DNA of 64,000 nucleotides from assembly GCA_964035575.1 (NCBI GenBank), contig OZ037876.1:1240001-1304000 (forward strand), written 5' to 3'. The notes beneath the pieces are model-generated. The model was not told where the DNA came from. It saw nothing but the letters and a program-made list of their open reading frames with translations, and did not search any database. Every line of letters begins with the position of its first letter. Within the stretch, counting starts at the first letter, position 1. Positions 31,358-41,734 of the stretch are shown in pieces. Both the position numbers and the translations under genes were made by a program. The stretch is from Rhynchopus sp. YZ270_cl-10 (taxonomy: Eukaryota; Euglenozoa; Diplonemea; Diplonemida; Diplonemidae).

Positions 31358-34300
31358 ATGCAGTTTGCAAAGCTGGCAGTTCTGCTGGGCGCTGTGCTGG
31401 TCGCAGAGGCACACATCGGAGGAGGCGGGCACAGCCATGGCTACGAACAGCGCAGCCGCAGGGGCCGTGGCCGTGGTGGCCGCCGCCACCGCCAGCACCG
31501 CCGCCACCAGAAGCCCGACTACGAGAACAGTGCGTTTGCACAGGACTTCGGGTGTGTGTTTGCCTGCGCAAAGGCGCTTGGGGACGGCCAGGTGGAGTGC
31601 ATGAAGTGCGTGGACAAGTACGCCGGGGAGATTGTGCAGGTGCCCGTCTCCTACGCAAAGGACATGCTTGCCTTCAAGCTGAACCCGTCGCAGGACTACA
31701 CCGAGGGCTGGTGTGGGAAGAAGGCGCTGCACCCTGAGGAGGGTGTTGACGTGAGTGTGTACCCCAGCGGGTGGATGCCGGTGGTTGACGCCGCGGGCAA
31801 CGTGACCTCGTACACCGGATGTGAGACGACAACAGACTTCCCCGGAATCGACACGATCTCGCACCAGAGCCACGCGTTTGTGAAGGAGGCGCTGAAGGAC
31901 ATCCCGCGCAAGCAGAACGACGGGGAGGTGTGGCGTGGAAACGAGCTTGGGTTCATTGTGTCGAGCTCGATCTTCTGGGACAAGGTGAGCCCGCGTGCCC
32001 TCCTCCTCGGGTCGAACGTGAACCAGCACAAGGTGGTGCGGCCGATCCTTGACGAGGTGTTCGGAACGTGCGACGCTGCCTGTGAGGCTGCGATGTCTGC
32101 GTCTGCAGCAGAGTTCCTCTCTGGCAGGGAGCTGCTGGACGTGCAGACGGACATCAAGCGTTGGGTGTTTGAGGAGCTCTTCAAGCTTGCCTACCCTGGT
32201 GAGGTGAACCCGATCCCGTCGGCCGACTTCGTTGCCCTGCAGTCTGGGTTCCTTGGTCTGCAGCCGTTTGTGCAGCTGGTGCCACCCTTCGTGGGGGAGC
32301 TGATGGCAGAGAGCGTGAAGGAGAAGCTGTCTGCGGTGCACGACGTTCTCCGCATGTTCACTGAGAAGCACTACGGGGCACGTGTGGCGAACGGCGACTG
32401 CGCACCCACAGAGGGCGGCTGCCTGGACCAGCTGACGGCGGCCTTCCTCGACACCTTCATGTCTGCGGGTGGTCTGTCTGTGCCGAGCGGTATCTCGACG
32501 GCACTGTGGGTGATGTACGGGGACGTTGCGCCGCACGGGGACATGTTCCCGACGAACTACACCATTGACAACAACGACGTGCTGCCGCTGTACTACGAGT
32601 CGATGCGTTTCTTCGCGCCTGTTGTGGGTTTCCCGTGGTGGGACCCTGCCCCGGAGCGTGCGACAGACGACTTCGGAAGCCAGTTTGACGGTGGCCACCG
32701 TACGGTGCTGAACCTTGCCTTTGCGAACCGTGACCCGAATGTGTGGGGAGGAGACGCACACAAGTTCCGTGTGCGTCCGGCAGCGGAGTACTACGAGCAC
32801 TTCATCGGGTTTGCGGAGACGGCTGTGGACGAGACTGTGGCCAACGGGACGATGAACAGGGCGTGCCCAGGTAAGACGACGGCGATTGCGCTGGGACAGG
32901 CCTTCCTGCAGAACTTCAACCAGAGCGAGTGGGCAAACACGGGGGACTCGAAGAGCGAGTTCACCCTCGTTGTGCCGTTCATCGACAGCTTCATTCTGGC
33001 GAAGGGGGACGCTGGTGCGAACCTGACGGACGCACCTGGCCCGCTGGGGTCGCTGCCGTCCCTGCCGTCGCTGTCGGACCTGCCGTTCGGCTTTGGCGAC
33101 TACTTCCAGGAGCTCATTGCTGGCCTTGGCGACCCGTCGTTCCCGCAGAACATTGTCGACGAGTTCCGCTTCGACCTGTACGCACGTGGGCTGGCGAAGC
33201 AGAACGCAGACGGCCTTGTGGGTGCACCGGTGCTGACCTCGCAGTACGTCGTGCCGCCGACCGTGCACGGGGAGGTGCCGTCGACGACTGTGGGTGTGGC
33301 GGACCACATCACTGTCCCGAAGGAGGACGAGTCGTGGCCGCAGACGTCTGAGGAGGCTGCACAGCAGGCACAGATCTACGGCGCAGTGCTGCCGTTCCCG
33401 TACACGGCAGACATGTGCGGTGTGTGGAACGAGGACGAGAACCCGGAGGCGATCCTGCGGGAGATGATGTTCGGGGGGCTGAACCCGGACCGTGTGCTGG
33501 TGCCGTGGGGTGAGGAGAAGTACACGGACGCAGGGTTCTCGAGCCTGATGTTCGAGGGTGTGGGCCAGGGCCGTGTGGAGCGTGTGAGGGACGGGGACCG
33601 CCGTGCGAGGGGGGCGAAGTACGCGTCGTACCTGAACTTTGCGGCGGACCTGGAGGTGAAGCCCGGCTTCGCAAAGTACGGGGCAGACGCGTACTTCAAC
33701 AAGGACAGGCAGGTGACACACATTGTGCGTGGGGGCCGCACCTACTACCCCTCGGAGCCTGGCTGGGCGTCCTTCACCGCCTCGGGGATGACGTGGCGCC
33801 AGTGCCGCGAGCTGCACGGACGCACCCGGTGCTGGAGGAACCCGCTGGAGGGACTGCGCACAAGGACGTGCATCTGCGACGTCCCGGCACGCATCGGCTT
33901 CAGGGCGGCAAAGATGGGCTTCCTCGGAACGCTGAGCGCTGTGCTGTCTGTTGTGGACCACCTGTACGAGCTCCACCTGACTGTTGCGAACGGGATTGTG
34001 ACGGCCAACGTGGAGGAGCTGCCTGTGGACCACGCGATGCGCAGACTCATGCAGCCCTTCGGCTTCCGCACTGCGCAGATCAACTGGGCCGCGGCCTTCT
34101 CCCTTGTGAACGAGTTTGGTCTCCTCCACCGTGCGACGGCGCTGACGAAGGACGGTCTGCGCGAGCTGCTCCTGCTTGCAGAGGCGTCGAAGGCGGGGGT
34201 GACGTTCCAGCCGACACCAGCACGCTTTGCGGCACAGGGCATCGATGAGAGGGACACCACCCTCCCGCTGCACGAGGACGGAGGTGACTTCTACGCCGTG

Positions 34301-34816
34301 ATCAAGGACTACATCCACAGCTACATGACTGCCCACTGGGACTACGCCAGCAACGCCTGCAACGCCGACGTGCACATGCGCAGCTGGATTGCACGTGTGA
34401 ACCAGATGAGCCCCGGGCACAACCTCCCTGAGGAGCTGACCTGCGAGTTTGTTGAGGAGCTCCTTACCACCTTTGTGTACGGTGTCACTGCTGGCCACAC
34501 CCACGTCGGTGCCCTTGGCGCTGAGTACGAGGACCCGTGCCACATGCCCTGGGCATGGCGTGAGGGTGAGATGTGCGGAACCCCGAGAACCGGCTACACC
34601 CAGATGGTTGTCCTTGCCTCCACGAGCTACAACCAGCCCAAGCTCGTCGACGACTACACCCACATCTACCCTGACGAGGCGGACAAGCAGCTCTGGAGGG
34701 ACTTCCAGACGAACCTCAAGGCCTTTGGCGCTCGTGTGGACGCAAGAAACGCTCTGAGGACAAGACAGTTCAAGAGCTTTGACATTGACAGCATTGAGAT
34801 TTCTGTTGGAATCTAG
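31358..34816 (+). CDS. Secreted CYP74-like P450-lipoxygenase fusion, copy 2
   Basis: A 1152-residue copy of the preceding fusion gene. The only difference seen in the protein is the loss of four residues (one RGRG) in the Arg-Gly repeat after the signal peptide. All catalytic positions are kept, shifted by four: ExxR at 414-417, haem Cys503, iron ligands H868, H873, H1047 and C-terminal Ile1152. The 5' leader immediately before the ATG (AAAGAGCGGCACAACA) is the same as in copy 1, but further upstream the two genes have different DNA, because copy 2 is preceded by the 3' flank of copy 1. Both copies appear intact, so dosage or independent regulation is possible. Confidence 0.85.
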   Translation: MQFAKLAVLLGAVLVAEAHIGGGGHSHGYEQRSRRGRGRGGRRHRQHRRHQKPDYENSAFAQDFGCVFACAKALGDGQVECMKCVDKYAGEIVQVPVSYAKDMLAFKLNPSQDYTEGWCGKKALHPEEGVDVSVYPSGWMPVVDAAGNVTSYTGCETTTDFPGIDTISHQSHAFVKEALKDIPRKQNDGEVWRGNELGFIVSSSIFWDKVSPRALLLGSNVNQHKVVRPILDEVFGTCDAACEAAMSASAAEFLSGRELLDVQTDIKRWVFEELFKLAYPGEVNPIPSADFVALQSGFLGLQPFVQLVPPFVGELMAESVKEKLSAVHDVLRMFTEKHYGARVANGDCAPTEGGCLDQLTAAFLDTFMSAGGLSVPSGISTALWVMYGDVAPHGDMFPTNYTIDNNDVLPLYYESMRFFAPVVGFPWWDPAPERATDDFGSQFDGGHRTVLNLAFANRDPNVWGGDAHKFRVRPAAEYYEHFIGFAETAVDETVANGTMNRACPGKTTAIALGQAFLQNFNQSEWANTGDSKSEFTLVVPFIDSFILAKGDAGANLTDAPGPLGSLPSLPSLSDLPFGFGDYFQELIAGLGDPSFPQNIVDEFRFDLYARGLAKQNADGLVGAPVLTSQYVVPPTVHGEVPSTTVGVADHITVPKEDESWPQTSEEAAQQAQIYGAVLPFPYTADMCGVWNEDENPEAILREMMFGGLNPDRVLVPWGEEKYTDAGFSSLMFEGVGQGRVERVRDGDRRARGAKYASYLNFAADLEVKPGFAKYGADAYFNKDRQVTHIVRGGRTYYPSEPGWASFTASGMTWRQCRELHGRTRCWRNPLEGLRTRTCICDVPARIGFRAAKMGFLGTLSAVLSVVDHLYELHLTVANGIVTANVEELPVDHAMRRLMQPFGFRTAQINWAAAFSLVNEFGLLHRATALTKDGLRELLLLAEASKAGVTFQPTPARFAAQGIDERDTTLPLHEDGGDFYAVIKDYIHSYMTAHWDYASNACNADVHMRSWIARVNQMSPGHNLPEELTCEFVEELLTTFVYGVTAGHTHVGALGAEYEDPCHMPWAWREGEMCGTPRTGYTQMVVLASTSYNQPKLVDDYTHIYPDEADKQLWRDFQTNLKAFGARVDARNALRTRQFKSFDIDSIEISVGI

Positions 34817-37024
34817 GGGGTTATTGCTGTTTTCTATTTTTAGTACTACTTTTTTTCTTTTTTTTTGTTGAAGCCTTATTGGGATGAAGTGTAGTTAGCA
34901 GCCTGGCCACCTGTGCCAGAAACGCCCACTTCACTTTCCTTGTTTAGGCATCTTCCGATTTCATCGCTTTCCCCTTTTTCCCCCTTTCCCCCCTTTTCTT
35001 CAATTAGTTTGGTTTATGTGTTTGTTTATGTGTGTATTTGGATGGTGACTAAGCACGTGAGGCTTAGGTCATATCTTACCAAAAACATTTTTTTCTCGCT
35101 TTTTTAGGCCATCGTATCAATTGCTGTCTGGACTTCCTTTTTCTTCCTTGTCTTTTCTCCGCATCCGGAACAAAAGCACGTCGTCAACTGTAAAGTAGGC
35201 GTGGAACAAAAAAAAGTCAGCTATTTATTTTTTGCTTCCCTTTCCCTTCCTTCCCTTTCCTTCGCGCCCCCACCCCCCCCTGTTTCGGGACATTGAGGGC
35301 CCGAAACAGCAATCATCAGCACCACTTTTAAGATATTGTGTGCCGCCGGGCTCATCCATCTTTCAAAATAAACAAACAGACAAAAATAAAAAAACAAAAG
35401 TGGGTATTTTTTTTCCCTTTTTCTTTTTAAAATATACATTTTATATTTCAATTTTTTCCCCCTTTATTTGCCTTCTGTTTAGCAGGTTGAAGGTCGCATG
35501 AAGTTTGCAATTTTGGGTGTTTTTATAAAAGGGAAGTGACACACGTTGTCACCCCCCTTTTTTTCACCCCTGTTTTGCAGTCATGTTTCCCTGCACTGAA
35601 GCAAACCTCACACGGCATTGCATGAGGACAGGGAGAGGGAGCAAGGACAGCACCAAGATCCTAGCGCCCTTTCCCAGGTCTTCGTTCTTTTCTGTGTGTG
35701 GGTTTCAGCATACTGCCCTGCACTCGCCCTGCACTGGTAGGCGACGGGCATTATTCTATTTTTTTTCTTTTTGCAATTTTGCAATTTGCAATTTGTTAGG
35801 GTTGTATTTGCATTGGGTTGTGAAGAGAAAAAACAGGGCCGGACACTGTTGACCCCTGCGTGCGTCCTGCCACACTGCGGCACTGTGTTCCCATGCATGG
35901 AACCAGCTCCCTACAGTGGTGTGCAGGAAAGCAGAGAATGGTTTCAATTGTGGTCGGCCCCGTTCTGTTTTCCCAACCCGGATGGTTGCCATCAGGATGC
36001 AAATCCCCTTTCCTCCGCTTTACCCCTCTTTTAGTTCTGCAAAGACAACGGGTTTTCTGGGTCCAGTCTTGTATTGGCTGGCAGCTGGGATACCCGTGCC
36101 CTGCGCAGTTCCTCCGGAAAAACACATCCTGCCATTTGGTATTCCTCTCTCTCTTCCTCTCTTCCTCTCCCCTCGCGCTGAAGAATCAGTAAGTGGCCTT
36201 TTCTTGACCAGAGCCATTTTACACCTTGAGCCCTATTCCCACGCCCCCTCAAAAGGTGTGCAGATGGAAAGGAGGGGGGTAGCTGTCTGTCGTCCGTGTG
36301 TGGAAACGAAACGGCTCAGCTTCGGTACCGAAGCGCGCGGTTTCTGTGCACACACGTTCCGTTCAGTTCAGCACCACCTTTCTTCTTTGCACCCCTTTTT
36401 GCGCCCCCGTTGCTTCTTTTCCTGGTTTTGGCGGTTGATCGGGACTTTGTTTCTGTGTATGGCGGGGGTAACCTGGCATCACAAGGCAAAGCATTCCGAT
36501 GGTGGAGACATCCACAGCACAACCCCAAACAGGGAAAAGGGAGAAAATCAATTTGAAAGAAATGAAAACAAAACAAAGCAAAACAAAGCAAAACAAAACT
36601 AGAAACCAGGACAAGACACAAAAGTCAAGTCAAACAAACCTACGTACCCCCTCACACCTACCCACTTTACTTTATTTGTACCTCACCACCAACCCGAACC
36701 AACCCAACCCAGTCTGACGTAGATGGAGGCCAAGCTCCTGGAGTGAGATTGCATGATCTGTAGTTCCTCTGACATCATGTTGTTTTATGGTCGCACACGA
36801 TCTTCAGAAGACAGGAGACTAATTTCTTGGCATTGCAAGATGGTATCTCCTCCGTATGTGATGTGTAACACCCCCAGATGAGTACAGGCAGCGTGGCTCT
36901 ACCTTGGTGGTCGTTTCGAGGTGTGGTGCGCAGCAGAGTTATCTGCTTTAGCGATGTTTGTTTTCCTCCCCACAATGCCACCCCAACACTACACCATTCC
37001 ATTCCATTTACAGATGTGAACACC
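34817..37024 (+). other. 3' flank of unit 2 and spacer to the CNB gene
   Basis: Positions 34817-36677 repeat the unit 1 flank, including family A hairpin 35044-35077. From about 36715 the DNA is unique, without homopolymers, and could carry the 5' region of the next gene. ATTCCATTTACAG ending at 37013 is a probable splice acceptor. Confidence 0.5.
35044..35077 (+). repeat. Hairpin repeat family A copy in 3' flank
   Basis: Duplicate of 29612-29645 within the second tandem unit. Confidence 0.7.
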
Positions 37025-38539
37025 ATGGATGAGTCGCTGACCAGCTCCTCTGTGCTGATTGGCATACCTGATGCAGTCCAGGACGAAATCCGGAAGCTTG
37101 CAGCCGAGAAGCTTGCACGCCTGACTATACCACGCCTGCGTCTGCTCACAGTGAAGAAGCGCAGGGAGCGTAGGCGGGAGGAGGAGAGTGCTGCTAACCA
37201 CGCGCAGGTGTTCACCTTTGCGCAGGCGCTGGAGAAGGGCGTGCTGACACGGCACTGGACAGCAGAGGAGGTGGAGCGCCTGGAGGAGGACGATGGTGGC
37301 GCAGCGCTTGTACGCACCGACGCTTCATCTATCGTGACGTACGACGGTGACACGCACGCGACAGGGGTGTGGGTGTTGTTGAGTGGCACCGTTCATTGCG
37401 TGAAGCGGCGCCCTAACTTCAAGAGCCACCGTGATGCGGACCTGCTCACTGTGCACAACGCACCGTACGTCATAGGGATGTGCTCGGGGATGACAGGGCG
37501 GGAGCGTTCTGCGAGTGTGGTCTCTGTGTCGCTGTGCCTGTGGAAGGTGGTGCGCAGGAGCACTGTGCTTGCGAGCTTCAGGCGTCTGGACCACACCTCA
37601 CGAGAGGCGGTGGAAGAGGCGCTGGCACGTCGTATGGGCACCGCCAAGGCGTCTGTGAAGGAGCAGCTTGCGTCCGTAGCACGCTACCTCACGTGGTACC
37701 CCGTGTTTGGTGACCTCCCGCCTGCCTCCCTTCGCCTCCTCGTTCGCCAGTTTGAGCGCCACTTCGTGCCTGCCAATACGACGCTTGCAGTGGCGGGCAC
37801 GCCCTGCCAGAAGGTCATCGTGCTGACGAAGGGCGAGGCCACAGCGACGTTGGTCACGGGTGCGAAGAGCAACCAGCGTGTAGGAGAGGTGCTGGGCGGG
37901 ACGTGCCTGGCAAACCACCAATGGCATATCACTCTCGTGACGACGCAGCCGTGCGAGGTGTGGACGATCAGCAGAGGGCATTTGAAGCGAGAGTCTGAGA
38001 AGCATCGGGTGTTTGAGCTGCTGCTGTTTGCGTCGACGTTGGTTATGACGCGGGCGACGTCTGCACAGGTCTCTGAGTTTGCTGCACCGCAGTGCGCTGT
38101 ATCTGAGGCAAGCGTGCACATCATACAGAAGCACGGCTTCCGCGAGGTTGGATACGGGGATGCACTGTTCCCACCTGACCGGTGGTTGTCGTCCACGATG
38201 CAGCAGCGGCGGCGTGTGTTGCGCAATGCATTCAACAGCCTGGACAGCACACAGGACGTAGACCCGCAGGTTGTGCGCAGGTTGAAGGTACGTAGTGCAC
38301 GGAGCAGGTCGTCTCTTCGCGTTCGAAGTGCGAAGGGCACAACCCCACAAGGGACAGGCAGCAGAGATCTTGCTGAGACAGAGACAAAGGGCACAGTGCG
38401 CGCAGTGTTCAACGACCGTAGCCTCCACATCCCCTCCCTCGTCGCAAAGGCGCGTGTAGCGTACGAAGAGCTCCTAACCCAAGCAGCCTCCGACGCCTTC
38501 CGGCATAAGGACTTCCGCAGGCTTGCCCCCCTGCGGTGA
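37025..38539 (+). CDS. Protein with two cyclic-nucleotide-binding-like domains
   Basis: A 504-residue soluble protein. A basic helical segment (about 30-65, with RLLTVKKRRERRREEE) is followed by a first CNB-type beta-roll (about 75-185) whose GRERSASVVS resembles a phosphate-binding cassette. A second CNB-type domain (about 225-330) has VGEVLGG and ends in CEVWTISRGHL. In both domains the usual Glu or Arg of the cassette is partly missing, so binding of cAMP or cGMP is uncertain. The tail is Arg/Ser-rich. There is no kinase or channel domain. The ATG at 37025 (CACCATGG) comes 11 bases after a CATTTACAG acceptor; the frame is open 49 codons further upstream, but that part looks like untranslated leader. 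Role unknown, perhaps a cAMP-independent effector or a flagellar protein. Confidence 0.75.
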   Translation: MDESLTSSSVLIGIPDAVQDEIRKLAAEKLARLTIPRLRLLTVKKRRERRREEESAANHAQVFTFAQALEKGVLTRHWTAEEVERLEEDDGGAALVRTDASSIVTYDGDTHATGVWVLLSGTVHCVKRRPNFKSHRDADLLTVHNAPYVIGMCSGMTGRERSASVVSVSLCLWKVVRRSTVLASFRRLDHTSREAVEEALARRMGTAKASVKEQLASVARYLTWYPVFGDLPPASLRLLVRQFERHFVPANTTLAVAGTPCQKVIVLTKGEATATLVTGAKSNQRVGEVLGGTCLANHQWHITLVTTQPCEVWTISRGHLKRESEKHRVFELLLFASTLVMTRATSAQVSEFAAPQCAVSEASVHIIQKHGFREVGYGDALFPPDRWLSSTMQQRRRVLRNAFNSLDSTQDVDPQVVRRLKVRSARSRSSLRVRSAKGTTPQGTGSRDLAETETKGTVRAVFNDRSLHIPSLVAKARVAYEELLTQAASDAFRHKDFRRLAPLR

Positions 38540-38794
38540 AAACGAGCGAAACTATTCACATAGTGTTGCGAGCCCTTTTGTTCTGTTGCCCAAAGGAGGC
38601 TGGTTTCGTCGTAGCTTTCATGAAAACTGCTTTCTGTTTGGTTGATTCAATTCCACCCCACTTTCATTTCGACTTTCCCCACCGAACTCCTCATTTCTCT
38701 CCCCCACCTTCCACCCCCACCCTCCACCCCCCACCCTCCACCCCCCACAGCCCAATAGGTGTTGCTTTGGTTCTACACCCCTTTCTATCTTGAG

Positions 38795-39652
38795 ATGATT
38801 ACCACCCCCGCCATCGCCCTGGCTGCCTTGCTCCTTGCGCAAAACGAACCTGCCTGCCCGAAGTACATTCAAGAGCACAACCAACAGTGCTACCGCAACT
38901 TGATTGAATCGTATGAAGGGCCAGGCGGACAGAACTTTGGAGGAAGGACTCGGTACCCGACACCTTCACCTTCTACAACACTAACTTGGATGTATGACGG
39001 GTCTCCTGCGTGGTTGGATTTACCTGGGTCCGTTCTGCTGTCGCCACCGCAGAACATTCTGTACGTACCCACCATCGTCCCTCAGGGTGTTCTCTCTGCT
39101 GGCACAAAGATCCGCTTCAGCTGCCCTGAAGCAGCGAATATCGAAATCTGCGATGCTTGGGTGTGGTTCTACAGCTGCGACCAGAGCTGCTCCAATGAGT
39201 ACCAGGGTGGTCTTGGGCTCTACCTTGCAGGAAACGGCTGGGAACACACAAGATGCGGACCACAGTTTACCACCGGAGTGGCGTCAGGGTACAGGCATCA
39301 GATGGCGGGGTACAGACTGCATCTGGAGCAGGGTGAGGAAGTGAATGTGACGCTTCCTAACAATGCAGAGTTCGTTGCCTTTGGTCTTGACGACGGTGCG
39401 ACGGACTGTGGACAGTTCTTTGATGATGTCGAATGTGAGGAAGTCCCCGCGAACCGCTGCGTCTGGTCAGAGGGTGAGTGCATCGCCTCACGCTGCAGGG
39501 GCCGCAACAGAGGCCCACCACCACCATGCACTGAGTGCCCATGGCAAGGTCTTGACGCTCGCGATCCTTCAAAGGGACCCTACTCTGGTGTGCAACCCAA
39601 CGGTGGTGGACTTCCCGGATCTCCTCCCAGCGGAGGGGATGATCCGTTCTGA
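38795..39652 (+). CDS. Secreted cysteine-rich protein
   Basis: A 285-residue protein with a short signal peptide (MITTPAIALAALLLA), then a mature chain starting QNEPACPKY. The body is Cys-rich and aromatic, with WVWFYSCDQSC, CGPQFTTG, TDCGQFF and CEEVPANRCVWSEGECIASR, suggesting several disulfides. The tail is Pro/Gly-rich (CTECPW, GGGLPGSPPSGGDDPF) and has no membrane segment or GPI-type end. I do not recognise the family. The start at 38795 was preferred over an in-frame ATG 12 codons upstream because it gives a cleaner signal peptide. A C-rich tract ending CCCCCCACAG at 38750 precedes it. Confidence 0.7.
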   Translation: MITTPAIALAALLLAQNEPACPKYIQEHNQQCYRNLIESYEGPGGQNFGGRTRYPTPSPSTTLTWMYDGSPAWLDLPGSVLLSPPQNILYVPTIVPQGVLSAGTKIRFSCPEAANIEICDAWVWFYSCDQSCSNEYQGGLGLYLAGNGWEHTRCGPQFTTGVASGYRHQMAGYRLHLEQGEEVNVTLPNNAEFVAFGLDDGATDCGQFFDDVECEEVPANRCVWSEGECIASRCRGRNRGPPPPCTECPWQGLDARDPSKGPYSGVQPNGGGLPGSPPSGGDDPF

Positions 39653-39813
39653 TTCCTTTGAAGAAAAGAAGCTTGTTTTTCATCTTTTTTTTTTGAAATG
39701 AATAAGGTGCTTCAGGGTGATGCTGAGGTTCATCTTATTTTGTAGAATATTCACTTCCTCTCTAATTGTGGTGTGTGGTCTTGATTGATTGCCAAAAAAA
39801 GAAAAAAAATTGA

Positions 39814-39860
39814 CAGTGGAGCTTGCGTGGCAACTACACTATTCCAACAATTTTTCAAAA
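39814..39860 (+). repeat. Hairpin repeat family B copy, short
   Basis: CAGTGGAGCTTGCGTGGCAA then CTACACTATTCCAACAATTT and TTCAAAA. The middle of the long form is missing. Confidence 0.6.
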
Positions 39861-40130
39861 AAAGAAAAGAAAATAAAAGACCCCACCCCACACCCCGCAC
39901 CCTATTCCCTCGAGACGCAACAAAGGCCTTCTGCGTCTCACCTGGTTTCTCCCTCCCACCCTTGCTATACCCAGGGTTTTCACCTACGGGTTCTTGCCAA
40001 GCGATTTTTTTTTTTTTTTTTTGCCCCCCTTTCCATTTGACTTTCGTTGCTTTTGCTTTTTTGTATTTTGTCCGAATTCCTTCTCTGATGTCCTTGACTT
40101 GATGACTTTACCAAATGTAACAAAATTCGG

Positions 40131-40186
40131 GTATTAGTGGAGCACACTCTAGGGTGGCTACACTAATACAGCCAAGTTTTCAAAAT
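40131..40186 (+). repeat. Hairpin repeat family C copy, variant loop
   Basis: TTAGTGGAGCACACTCTAGG then GTGGCTACACTAATACAGCC and AAGTTTTCAAAA. Same variant as 8126-8174, including the TTCGGGTA lead-in. Confidence 0.7.
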
Positions 40187-40407
40187 TCGTAAAAGAAATG
40201 TGTTTATCTTGTAGAGGACAGAGAGCGGATTGGCGAAACAAGATGAGAAAAAAAAGCAGGTGTGTCTTTACTTCATGCCTGTTTGTACTACTGCCTATTC
40301 TTTTGGGTCGGCTTGTTTACGTTTTGTCTTGTTTTGTGTGGACAGAATCTTGTACTGTCGTATCTTAAGTGATGCAACAGTTCTTTTCAAAAAAAAAAAA
40401 AAAGAAG

Positions 40408-40460
40408 TATAGTGGAGTTCATCCTCGGGTGTCTACACTAATACAAACCAAGTTTTCAAA
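40408..40460 (+). repeat. Hairpin repeat family C copy
   Basis: TAGTGGAGTTCATCCTCGGG, TGTCTACACTAATACAAACC, AAGTTTTCAAA. Fully paired 31-base hairpin. Confidence 0.7.
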
Positions 40461-40923
40461 GAAGAAAAAGTTCTATTCAAAAAGTGCATGCAACCGATAG
40501 GCATGTGTTGTGTTGAGTGGTTCTTCTTCTCTCCCATTCCCCTGCCCCCAAAAAAAATTTACACCGGCAAAGAAAACACAAAAACCAAAAATAAAAAACG
40601 ACAAAAGAGTTGTGTGTTTGAGTAGTTTTTTACTTTTGAACTGCACGTTGCCATTTGAAACATAGAAAAAAAAAAACAACAACAACAAAAAACAACAAAA
40701 ACCGCACGAACGGCAAAACTTAAAAAATAGCCCTTCCTCCCCCCCGATTTTGCTGCTACCTTTTTTTTTTAAATCTCATTGACTGTTTCATTGATTATGT
40801 CGTGCGACTCAACCCAGCCACGTACATCGTTTCTGCGAGCCTCCTTGCTCTTTCCTTTGTGGCAGGTGCCACAGCAATGACCAATTGGCATGCAAGTGTT
40901 CTCTGTGTGCAAGAAGGCACATC

Positions 40924-41247
40924 ATGTTCTTTGCATTCGCCGTTCCGGCGAGTACTCTTTGTATATCTCGGGTTGAAGCTCAACCATTCATCCAGCGACG
41001 GAAAATCGTAGCTGTCTCTGTCGTTGTCGCTGTTGTTGCTGCTGTCGTCCTTGGCTTCCTCCCTCTTTCGCTTCCGGCTTCCGGCAACCGCAGATCACTC
41101 CCAGTTCACGAAAGAATTCCCGGGAAGTGGAGTATCATCAAATCGGCTGTTTGTGTCTTGAGGCGTGTCTTCGGGGAACGTCTTTTTGAACAGGTAGAGA
41201 GTGTCTTCTGTCGTGTCGTCCGCATGAAACGCTCATCATCACCATGA
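40924..41247 (+). CDS. Possible 107-aa membrane protein
   Basis: A 107-codon frame starting MFFAFAVPASTLCISRVEA, which resembles a signal peptide, followed by a very hydrophobic valine/alanine-rich segment at about 30-50 (KIVAVSVVVAVVAAVVLG) and a basic C-terminal half. The surrounding 450 bases lack the homopolymers of the flanks. No strong splice-acceptor tract precedes the ATG, and neighbouring frames are also open, so a spliced gene or a relic remains possible. Family not recognised. Confidence 0.35.
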   Translation: MFFAFAVPASTLCISRVEAQPFIQRRKIVAVSVVVAVVAAVVLGFLPLSLPASGNRRSLPVHERIPGKWSIIKSAVCVLRRVFGERLFEQVESVFCRVVRMKRSSSP

Positions 41248-41734
41248 ATTGGGCTCAATCAAACACTCACCACTTGGTGATGATGTTCAGGATGAGTTCG
41301 TGTCGTCGCCGGCGTGTTGCGAGATAAACTCGCTGATTTTCCTTTTGGGAAAAGCTTGTCAGCGCAAAAGATGACGGTCGTGTTCTTTAGCTAGTCTCAT
41401 ACTTGTAGATGTCTTGTACGAACAAAGTTCGTATCATTGTCGGAGGGAGCGGGTCCCTCTTTCGCATGTCGCTGTGCTTCGCTCTATTTATCACTCAAAT
41501 ACCACTTTTCGATTCAAAGGTACATAGCCAACCCCCAGTACACACACTAAAAGAACCCATCACAGGGGGGAGGGCTTTTTTTTTGCTCATGTCCTCTCTT
41601 TGCTTCTGACACTTTAGTTTTTTTTCTTTCCACCCTTTTTTTTTGTCGAAGGTGACTAAACACACAGAGACTTAGGGTCTCTTATCTCAACGTTCTTTTC
41701 TTTTCTTTCTTTTCGCAGTCTTCATCCTCTCAAT
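41248..41734 (+). other. Gap with family A hairpin and splice acceptor
   Basis: No gene seen. A family A copy lies at 41650-41684 (AGGTGACTAAACACACAGAG, ACTTAGGGTC). A strong pyrimidine tract ending TTTCGCAG at 41718 is the probable acceptor for the next gene. Confidence 0.5.

Larger units (their letters stand above)
31246..36677 (+). repeat. Tandem duplication unit 2 (5.4 kb)
   Basis: Head-to-tail copy of unit 1, 13 bases shorter. It ends where GTACCTCACCACCAACC recurs at 36678 and unique sequence begins about 40 bases later. Confidence 0.9.
39653..40923 (+). other. Repeat-filled gap
   Basis: No convincing gene. It holds a degenerate family A copy (about 39696-39737), family B 39814-39860, family C 40131-40186 and 40408-40460, and homopolymer-rich DNA. 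Confidence 0.5.
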
